Part shown: positions 6,295 to 10,935 of the stretch, piece after piece
How positions within the stretch are numbered: position 1 is the stretch's first letter
Layout of the letters: each line of letters begins with the position of its first letter
Assembly (NCBI GenBank): GCA_934746785.1
Contig: CAKVFO010000113.1
Span: forward strand, 1-10,935
Origin: an uncultured Clostridium sp.
GTDB taxonomy: Bacteria; Bacillota; Clostridia; Clostridiales; Clostridiaceae
DNA: 10,935 nt
Direction of reading: 5' to 3'
Notes under the pieces: model-generated
What the model was told of the DNA's origin: nothing
Seen by the model: the letters and a program-made list of their open reading frames with translations, nothing else
Database searches by the model: none
Translations under genes and position numbers: made by a program

Positions 6295-8259
6295 CTATTC
6301 AATAATCTCATCTATCACTTGAGATTTATCTTCTTCTTTTATATCAGTTGAAACAACTTCTTGTGTTTCTTCTGAACTTTCTTTTTCACCTTCGATAGCT
6401 GCTTCTTCCTTAGGTTCTTCTTTCTTTAATTCTGGATAAACTTCATAAACTATTTCCATAAATTCATCTCCAAAAATAGTTTCTTTTTCAAGAAGAACTC
6501 CAGCAACTTTATCTAGTAATCCCCTATTACTTACAAGTATTTCTTTAGCCTTTTCATGACATTCTTTGACTATCTTTAATACTTCTTCATCTATTATTGT
6601 AGATGTTTCTTCACTACAATTTCTCACTGCTCTTCCATCAAGATATCTATTTTGAATAGATTCTAATGCTACCATATCAAATCTATCACTCATTCCATAT
6701 ACAGTTACTATTCCTCTAGCAGTTTGAGTAGCTCTTTCAATATCATTTGATGCACCTGTTGTAATTTCACCAAATACAACTTCTTCAGCAGCTCTTCCTC
6801 CTAAAAGTGTTGTAATCTGATTATATAATTCTTCCTTAGTACTTAAGTACTTTTCTTCTTCTGGAAGCTGCATTGTATAGCCTAACGCTCCCATAGTTCT
6901 CGGAACTATAGTTATCTTGTGTACTGGGTCAGTTCCCTTTAATAGTGCAGCTACAAGTGCATGCCCTACTTCATGGAATGCAACTGTCTTCTTTTCTTTT
7001 TCAGAAAGAATTCTATCTTTCTTTTCCTTACCTGCAATTATAACTTCAACCGCATCTCTTAAATCTTCTTGCAGCACTTTCTTTCTTCCATGTTTAACAG
7101 CTCTTAATGCTGCTTCATTAACTATGTTAGCTAAATCTGCTCCTACAGCACCTGGAGTACCTTTAGCAACCTCAGTAAGGTTAACTTCTGGATCTAAATT
7201 TACATCTTTAGCATGTACTTTTAATATTGCTTCTCTACCTTTAAAATCAGGTCTATCAACAATAACTCTTCTATCAAATCTTCCTGGTCTAAGTAATGCT
7301 TTATCTAATATTTCTGGTCTATTAGTAGCGGCTAATATTACTATACCTTTTGATGAATCAAATCCATCCATTTCTGATAATAGCTGATTAAGAGTCTGTT
7401 CTCTTTCATCATTACTTTGCATTTGGTTATCTCTGCTCTTACCTATAGCATCAATTTCATCTATGAAAATTATACATGGTGCCTTTTGTACAGCATCCTT
7501 AAATAACTCTCTAACTCTTGAAGCTCCAACCCCTACAAACATTTCAACAAAGCTTGAACCAGATAGTGAGAAGAATGGTACCTTTGCTTCTCCAGCAACT
7601 GCTTTAGCTATAAGTGTTTTTCCTGTACCTGGAGGTCCTACTAAAAGAACACCTTTAGGAAGTTTAGCTCCTATTTCTGTATACTTTGATGGATTATTTA
7701 AAAAACTAATAACTTCTTCTAACGACTCCTTAGCTTCTTCTTGTCCTGCTACATCATCAAAAGTTACCTTTATTTCATTTTCCACATATACTTTAGCATT
7801 GTTTTTACCTATATTTCCTAATCCACCACTCATTTTTCCTGAAAGCTTACTAGCAAATAACTTATAAATTATAAATAAAAATATTATTGGCCCAACTAAA
7901 GAAAATAACATATTAAGCCAAACTGACTCTTTAGGATTCTTACCTATAAAGTTTATTTCTCCATCATCAACTAATTTTTGAATTAATTGTTGATCATTAA
8001 GATTTGGAGTATATAGAGTTTTACCTGCATATTCAGTTCCACTCTTTGGTGTAATTATTAAATTATCAGTTGAAATAACTATATCCGAAATTTCTTTATC
8101 ATCTACCATTTCTAAAAACTTATTATATGAAATTTCTTTATTTGTATATATTTCTCTTGAATATGTTGCAGCAAGTACCATAAGTGTTATTATCACCATA
8201 TACATTACTAATGTATTTCTCGTCTTCTTCTGACCTCTTCTAGGTTCATTATTATTCAT
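6295..8259 (-). CDS. ftsH: ATP-dependent zinc metalloprotease FtsH
   Basis: This membrane-anchored AAA protease degrades misassembled membrane proteins and short-lived regulators as a hexamer. The 654-residue product has transmembrane segment 1 (about 16-33), a short extracytoplasmic domain, and transmembrane segment 2 (about 113-135). The AAA module follows: Walker A GPPGTGKT 208-215, pore loop FVG 241-243, Walker B IIFIDEID 263-270, and arginine fingers Arg324 and Arg327. The M41 peptidase domain has zinc motif HEVGH (429-433) and a likely third ligand Asp506. The zinc motif has Val where HEAGH is more common. The last 40 residues are a low-complexity Glu-rich tail. Start: the ATG at 8257-8259 follows an AGAGGTGG site. 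A 28-residue upstream extension overlapping lepB lacks such a site. The gene lies 61 bp after lepB without a terminator, so they are probably cotranscribed. Confidence 0.96.
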   Translation of the reverse strand: MNNNEPRRGQKKTRNTLVMYMVIITLMVLAATYSREIYTNKEISYNKFLEMVDDKEISDIVISTDNLIITPKSGTEYAGKTLYTPNLNDQQLIQKLVDDGEINFIGKNPKESVWLNMLFSLVGPIIFLFIIYKLFASKLSGKMSGGLGNIGKNNAKVYVENEIKVTFDDVAGQEEAKESLEEVISFLNNPSKYTEIGAKLPKGVLLVGPPGTGKTLIAKAVAGEAKVPFFSLSGSSFVEMFVGVGASRVRELFKDAVQKAPCIIFIDEIDAIGKSRDNQMQSNDEREQTLNQLLSEMDGFDSSKGIVILAATNRPEILDKALLRPGRFDRRVIVDRPDFKGREAILKVHAKDVNLDPEVNLTEVAKGTPGAVGADLANIVNEAALRAVKHGRKKVLQEDLRDAVEVIIAGKEKKDRILSEKEKKTVAFHEVGHALVAALLKGTDPVHKITIVPRTMGALGYTMQLPEEEKYLSTKEELYNQITTLLGGRAAEEVVFGEITTGASNDIERATQTARGIVTVYGMSDRFDMVALESIQNRYLDGRAVRNCSEETSTIIDEEVLKIVKECHEKAKEILVSNRGLLDKVAGVLLEKETIFGDEFMEIVYEVYPELKKEEPKEEAAIEGEKESSEETQEVVSTDIKEEDKSQVIDEIIE

Positions 8260-8320
8260 AATACATCCACCTCTTTCCTTAGTTAAAAAAATCATCTTAT
8301 ATATTATTATTACCAAACTA

Positions 8321-8911
8321 TTATCTAACAAAACCAAAATCACTAAATGGATATACTCTTATTTGTGCTTTAGCTTTTATATCGCTACCATCTATGTATG
8401 GATTTTTCCATCTTCTTGCATCATAAGATATTGCTCTATTATCTCCTAAAAAGAAGTATTTTCCTTCTGGAACTTCAAACTCCCCGCTAATATCATCAGA
8501 ATTCTTAACATAATCTTCTTCTAATTTTTCTCCATTTACATATACAGTACCTTTTACTATTTTTATCTTATCTCCTGGAAGACCTATAAGTCTCTTTATT
8601 AATACATCATTAAGTTCATCAGAATCAAAAACTAATATGTCTCCTCTTTTAAGATTATCCAAATTATATACCCTTGTTACAAAAAGTTGGTCCCCTTCAT
8701 TCAATGTTGGTATCATTGACCCAGAAGGAATATAAACTTTAAATATTAGGAACTGTTTTATTAAAAGAGCTAGAACCAGTGCAATAGCTATTGGTATTAC
8801 CCATTCAAAAAAGAAATTTCCTTTCTTTTCTTTATTAACTTCCTTCACACTACCTTTAACAGCAATAGGCTCTGAATATTCACTTTTCTCTTTAGATTCA
8901 TTATAATCCAT
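8321..8911 (-). CDS. lepB: Type I signal peptidase LepB (SipS type)
   Basis: This peptidase removes signal peptides from exported proteins at the outer face of the membrane. The 196-residue product has a charged cytoplasmic N-terminus of about 30 residues, one transmembrane helix (about 34-56), and the catalytic domain. The nucleophile is Ser65 in IPSGSMIPTL (61-70). The general base is Lys106 in VLIKRLIGLPGD (103-114). The third conserved box is GDNRAISYDARRW (156-168), with Ala and Ala replacing the Asp and Ser often seen in GDNRDNSxDSR. The single anchor and length fit the Gram-positive SipS/SipT group. Its ATG overlaps the stop of the upstream DUF3006 gene by one base (TAATG), so the two are translationally coupled. 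ftsH follows at 61 bp. This looks like an intact, active enzyme. Confidence 0.96.
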   Translation of the reverse strand: MDYNESKEKSEYSEPIAVKGSVKEVNKEKKGNFFFEWVIPIAIALVLALLIKQFLIFKVYIPSGSMIPTLNEGDQLFVTRVYNLDNLKRGDILVFDSDELNDVLIKRLIGLPGDKIKIVKGTVYVNGEKLEEDYVKNSDDISGEFEVPEGKYFFLGDNRAISYDARRWKNPYIDGSDIKAKAQIRVYPFSDFGFVR

Positions 8912-9132
8912 TAATCACTCCACATCCCTTTCATTTTATCAGCTATCTCCTGATTTCTAATATTTGTTTTTTCCTCATCTAATAAGAAATAATTGTTCTT
9001 GTATATTAAACAATCTCCTTCACTTACTTTTCCTATAACATTATCCTTTTCAACATTAATCATATTTCCATCTGGAGTTTCAAGTATAATGTAGTCTCCT
9101 TCAAATCTGTCAACTATATATAATTTGTCCAT
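8911..9132 (-). CDS. Small DUF3006-family protein
   Basis: This 73-residue soluble protein has the look of DUF3006: an N-terminal YIVDRFEGDYIILETPDG block (5-22) followed by short beta-type strands and a charged C-terminal helix (about 52-70). It has no signal peptide or membrane helix. It is the first gene of the lepB-ftsH operon, with an extended -10 promoter upstream and a GGGAG site at 9143-9147. Its stop codon overlaps the lepB start. DUF3006 genes often stand beside secreted or processed proteins in Firmicutes, but no biochemical role is established. Translational coupling to lepB suggests a link to its expression or assembly; that link is inference. Confidence 0.85.
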   Translation of the reverse strand: MDKLYIVDRFEGDYIILETPDGNMINVEKDNVIGKVSEGDCLIYKNNYFLLDEEKTNIRNQEIADKMKGMWSD

Positions 9133-9169
9133 CTATCTAGGGCTCCCTTCCTTATAGATATACAGATTT

Positions 9170-9178
9170 AGTATAACA
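9170..9178 (-). promoter_or_regulatory. Extended -10 promoter of the DUF3006-lepB-ftsH operon
   Basis: The minus strand reads TGTTATACT, an extended -10 element (TGn plus TATACT). The -35 region 17 bp upstream is only a weak TTTAAA, which an extended -10 can compensate for. The predicted start lies about 30 nt before the DUF3006 ATG. Confidence 0.55.
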
Positions 9179-9232
9179 TAATTATCTATTAATTTAAAAT
9201 TAAAATATTTTTTTGTAAATTTATATGCTACA

Positions 9233-9263
9233 AAGAAAACTACAGCCACGCTGTAGTTTTCTT
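9233..9263 (-). terminator. Intrinsic terminator after the TIM-barrel gene (possibly bidirectional)
   Basis: A perfect 13-bp stem pairs 9233-9245 with 9251-9263 around a 5-nt loop (CCACG on the plus strand). The A/T-rich outer arms supply a TTTTCTTT tract on the minus strand. It starts about 18 nt after the stop codon of the gene at 9281-9946. Confidence 0.8.
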
Positions 9264-9280
9264 GTATACTTTTATGATTA

Positions 9281-9946
9281 TTATCTATAGCCATCCATTA
9301 TATCTCTCATAATTTCTGATGTCGGTCTTGGTGTAAATGTTATTGCATTTGCACCTGCTTCTATAGTTTCTCTAATAGTTTCTGAAGTTGAGCCTCCAGT
9401 AGCTATAACGGGCATTTGTGGATAGCTTTCTTTTATTTTTCTAACTATTTTAGCCGTATCTTTTCCTCCTGATACATTTAATATTGTAGCTCCTGCTTCA
9501 ATCCTATCTCCTATATTATCACTTTCTGATACTATAGTTACTATTACAGGAATATCAATTGTATCTCTCATCTTACGTATAACTTCATTTGATGTTGCTG
9601 CATTAACAACAACTCCCATGGCTCCTTTAAATTCTGCATCTAAGGCTAAATTAACAACTCTTTTACCTTGAGTAATACTTCCGCCTACACCACAGAATAC
9701 AGGTACATCAGCTGCCATAACTAAAGCCTCTGTAATTAATGGTTGTGGAGTAAATGGATAAACAGCAATTATAGCATCTGCATTTGTATTCCTTATAACA
9801 GCTACATCAGTGGTAAACAATAAAGACTTTATCCTCTTCCCAAATATCTTTATACCACTACAATCTCTTATTACTGTTGGAACTTCTACTACATTCTTTC
9901 TTAATATTCCTTTTATTTCAGGTACAAACTTAGATTCTTTTGCCAT
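9281..9946 (-). CDS. TIM-barrel-like protein of unknown function (clostridial 'hydrolase')
   Basis: This 221-residue soluble protein has a regular strand-helix pattern typical of a phosphate-binding beta/alpha barrel. Strands are near DAIIAVYPF (57-65), VPVFCGVGG (81-89), GAMGVVVNA (108-116), IPVIVTIVS (132-140), ATILNVSGG (153-161), MPVIATGGS (178-186) and AITFTP (201-206). The GGS at 184-186 and the strand ending at FTP resemble the phosphate-gripping end of flavin or sugar-phosphate barrels. Homologues in Clostridium are, as I recall, annotated only as 'hydrolase', without a defined reaction. The ATG at 9944-9946 has an excellent GGAGGAG site (9952-9958). It is a single-gene unit between its own promoter and a strong terminator. 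No neighbour indicates a pathway, and no substrate can be assigned. Confidence 0.8.
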   Translation of the reverse strand: MAKESKFVPEIKGILRKNVVEVPTVIRDCSGIKIFGKRIKSLLFTTDVAVIRNTNADAIIAVYPFTPQPLITEALVMAADVPVFCGVGGSITQGKRVVNLALDAEFKGAMGVVVNAATSNEVIRKMRDTIDIPVIVTIVSESDNIGDRIEAGATILNVSGGKDTAKIVRKIKESYPQMPVIATGGSTSETIRETIEAGANAITFTPRPTSEIMRDIMDGYR

Positions 9947-9985
9947 TAATACTCCTCCTAACTCGAGAACTTAATCATAAAAGAT

Positions 9986-10012
9986 ATTATACTATTTTCT
10001 TAGAATTTTCAA
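9986..10012 (-). promoter_or_regulatory. Promoter of the TIM-barrel gene
   Basis: On the minus strand there is a perfect TATAAT -10 box (9986-9991) with a TTGAAA -35-like box at 10007-10012. The spacing of 15 bp is short; a shifted CTTTGA gives 17 bp. It lies 40 bp before the ATG, between sfsA and the gene. Confidence 0.6.
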
Positions 10013-10052
10013 AGATATTTTTTATATTTTTTATATTTTTTTATTTATACTT

Positions 10053-10394
10053 CTATAAGTTTACTAGAATAGGTTTATTCAAAGTAATTCCTGTTTTCGT
10101 AACTACACAAGAATATGCGAATATATCCACACCTTTTTGGCTTGCTTTTCTTAATGCTTCTGCAAATTCAGGATCCGTTTCATTATTAGGACTAAACTCA
10201 TTTACATCCTCTATTTGAATAAGAAATAATACACCTGCACCTCTTCCACTGCTCTTAACATCTATTAATTCTAACAAATGCTTTTTCCCTCTTTCTGTTG
10301 GTGCATCTGGAAATCTACATTTCCCATTTTCCTCCAATGTGACACCTTTAACTTCTAAATAATACTCTTCCCCATTATCCTTAGATAATTTAAA
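10053..10394 (-). pseudogene. sfsA: sfsA, 3' half (interrupted by IStron-like element; perhaps rescued by splicing)
   Basis: The 113 codons encode the C-terminal half of SfsA (sugar fermentation stimulation protein A, a nucleic-acid-binding protein of about 230 residues). They include YLEVKGVTLEENG and FPDAPTERGKKHL, both SfsA hallmarks, and end normally at a TAG at 10053-10055. The frame is open without interruption up to 10394, where it meets the right end of an inserted element exactly on a codon boundary. The first residues after the junction, FKLSKDNG, correspond to the segment that follows Asp in the SfsA S-R-x-D-F motif. A TTG at 10335-10337 inside the frame is not a real start. The 5' half is not in the window and should lie beyond 10935. 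Without splicing the gene is broken. With group I splicing it would be intact, hence the cautious class. Confidence 0.85.
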
Positions 10395-10490
10395 CTGAAC
10401 CTCTCATGACTAAAGTCACAGGATTCTTGACCGATAGTACCAATGCACTAAGCATAACCAAGCTATCCCCGTAGTTCCTACTGTTCTTAT
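10395..10490 (-). ncRNA. Omega-RNA-like right end of the IS605/TnpB element
   Basis: The minus strand contains a hairpin TGAC-TTTA-GTCA (10407-10418) and ends in GAGGTTCAG. This closely matches the 3' part of TnpB guide RNAs such as that of ISDra2, which end in a similar hairpin plus GAGGTTCAA. Upstream are two nested stems: GATAG with CTATC (10433-10437 and 10463-10467), and ATGC with GCAT (10443-10446 and 10452-10455). Guide sequence would begin at 10394, within sfsA. The 5' limit of the RNA is approximate. Because tnpB is destroyed, any such RNA could act only with a TnpB from another locus. Confidence 0.55.
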
Positions 10491-10545
10491 ATATAATCTA
10501 TATAATAATTTCTCTTAATCCTTCATCTTACTTCGTCATTTTTGA

Positions 10546-10737
10546 TCATTCTTTTAATCTTGCCTTATTTCTATTTGAAATGCCTTTTGATTTTCGAGAC
10601 AGCTCTCTTTGTAACTTAACAAGTTTATTAATTTCTATATCTGTACAACATAGTGAAACATAATACTTTCCGCTAGGTTCTTTAGATATAGCTGCATTGT
10701 TTATCTTATGTATATAATATCTTAAAATTATTATCAT
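10546..10737 (-). pseudogene. tnpB: tnpB remnant (RNA-guided nuclease of IS200/IS605 elements)
   Basis: Two stretches of a 63-residue reading frame match TnpB. The first is KINNAAISKEPSGKYYVSL, a typical strand preceding the first RuvC motif. The second is KLQRELSRKSKGISNRNKAR, the helical region after it. The intervening part that carries the catalytic GLDxG Asp is deleted, the frame stops right after ARLKE, and the remaining two thirds of the roughly 370-residue protein are missing. An out-of-frame VGTTGI-like scrap near 10470-10490 may be the last trace of the C-terminus. The fragment cannot encode an active nuclease. Confidence 0.8.
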
Positions 10738-10863
10738 AAGATATTTTGTGAAAGTTTTGAAAGATTAATACTATTTTTAACGTATAGTGAATTTAATTCT
10801 TTTTATAATATATATATAAAACATAGTTTTTTAACTTTAATCGTCTTTTGAGGTTGTCGTTCA

Positions 10864-10935
10864 CATAAAAACGCTACTTTTTATGCAGTTCTCTTATGAA
10901 CTTCTTAATATTTCTATTAAGCACAGACTATATCT
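10864..10935 (-). ncRNA. 3' part of a group I intron core (P7 strand, P9 hairpins)
   Basis: At the window edge the minus strand reads AGATATAGTC (10926-10935), the highly conserved J8/7-P7 segment of group I introns. It is followed by a 7-bp hairpin with a GAAA tetraloop (arms 10915-10921 and 10904-10910), fitting P9. Two further hairpins follow: 10898-10902 with 10887-10891, and an 8-bp stem 10878-10885 with 10864-10871. P1 to P8 and the guanosine-binding partner strand are outside the window, so catalytic integrity cannot be judged. Confidence 0.7.

Larger units (their letters stand above)
10395..10935 (-). mobile_element. IStron-like element: group I intron joined to IS200/IS605-type remnant (5' end outside window)
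   Basis: In minus-strand order this segment shows the end of a group I intron core (10926-10935), P9-like hairpins (10864-10921), an AT-rich spacer, a decayed tnpB fragment (10546-10737) and a right end typical of TnpB elements. The right end ends in GAGGTTCAG at 10395 and directly abuts sfsA codons. This is the layout of IStrons such as CdISt1 of Clostridioides difficile, which insert after TTGAT and splice themselves out of the transcript. tnpA is absent and tnpB is mostly deleted, so this copy is non-autonomous. The final base on the minus strand is G, as expected for the terminal G of a group I intron. The left boundary and most of the catalytic core lie beyond the window. Confidence 0.72.

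Noticed and set aside
6917..7387. Plus-strand reading frame opposite ftsH
   Set aside because: It is antisense to the conserved AAA and peptidase domains of FtsH, is Ser/Leu/Ala-rich in the manner of a shadow frame, and has no start signal. The frame at 7463-7867 is the same case.
8260..8343. 28-residue N-terminal extension of FtsH overlapping lepB
   Set aside because: The ATG at 8257-8259 has an AGAGGTGG site at correct spacing and gives the normal FtsH N-terminus. The extension lacks a ribosome binding site.
9940..10218. Plus-strand reading frame between the TIM-barrel gene and sfsA
   Set aside because: It overlaps the promoter region and antisense sfsA, and its translation is a Phe-rich run from AT-rich DNA.
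10335..10337. TTG as start of a short 94-residue SfsA protein
   Set aside because: Upstream in-frame codons to 10394 encode the conserved SfsA YLEVKGVTL block, so the TTG is an internal Leu codon.
1..10935. CRISPR array, tRNA or rRNA genes, prophage genes
   Set aside because: No regularly spaced direct repeats, cloverleaf sequences, rRNA motifs or phage-type proteins were seen on either strand.

Overview
The window is very AT-rich, with strong GGAGG-type ribosome binding sites, consensus TATAAT promoters and a clostridial gene repertoire. Together these point to a Clostridium sensu stricto chromosome (solventogenic or butyric cluster I type). Species cannot be fixed from this sequence alone. 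Nearly all genes lie on the minus strand, so the map reads right to left.

Right end (about 10053-10935): the 3' half of sfsA is interrupted by what looks like an IStron, a group I intron fused to an IS200/IS605-type element. The window edge cuts through the intron core. Visible parts are the conserved P7 segment, a P9 hairpin with a GAAA loop, two more hairpins, a decayed tnpB fragment and a TnpB guide-RNA (omega-RNA)-like right end. The element ends exactly on a codon boundary of sfsA. If it still splices, the SfsA reading frame would be restored. This is the most interesting feature of the window.

9281-9946: a stand-alone TIM-barrel-like protein of unknown function with its own promoter and terminator. 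6295-9132: a compact operon, DUF3006 protein, then type I signal peptidase lepB (1-nt stop/start overlap), then ftsH, ending in a clear intrinsic terminator. It links membrane protein export and processing with membrane protein quality control. 4098-6191: a HelD-type UvrD-like ATPase that recycles RNA polymerase.

2719-3804: the only plus-strand gene, a two-P-loop ATPase of the PRK06851 type, transcribed divergently from a polar amino acid ABC transporter operon (lipoprotein binding protein, permease, ATPase; 190-2433). The divergent intergenic region holds a good promoter for the transporter and a ladder of ATGCAT-like half-sites spaced about one helical turn apart.

Two copies of a structured repeat lie at 70-189 and 3891-4080, each directly behind the 3' end of a minus-strand gene. 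They share a hairpin, conserved linker words and a long closing stem with an identical unusual internal loop, but their inner stem-loops differ completely. I do not recognise the family. It may be an undescribed structured RNA or a small non-autonomous repeat.
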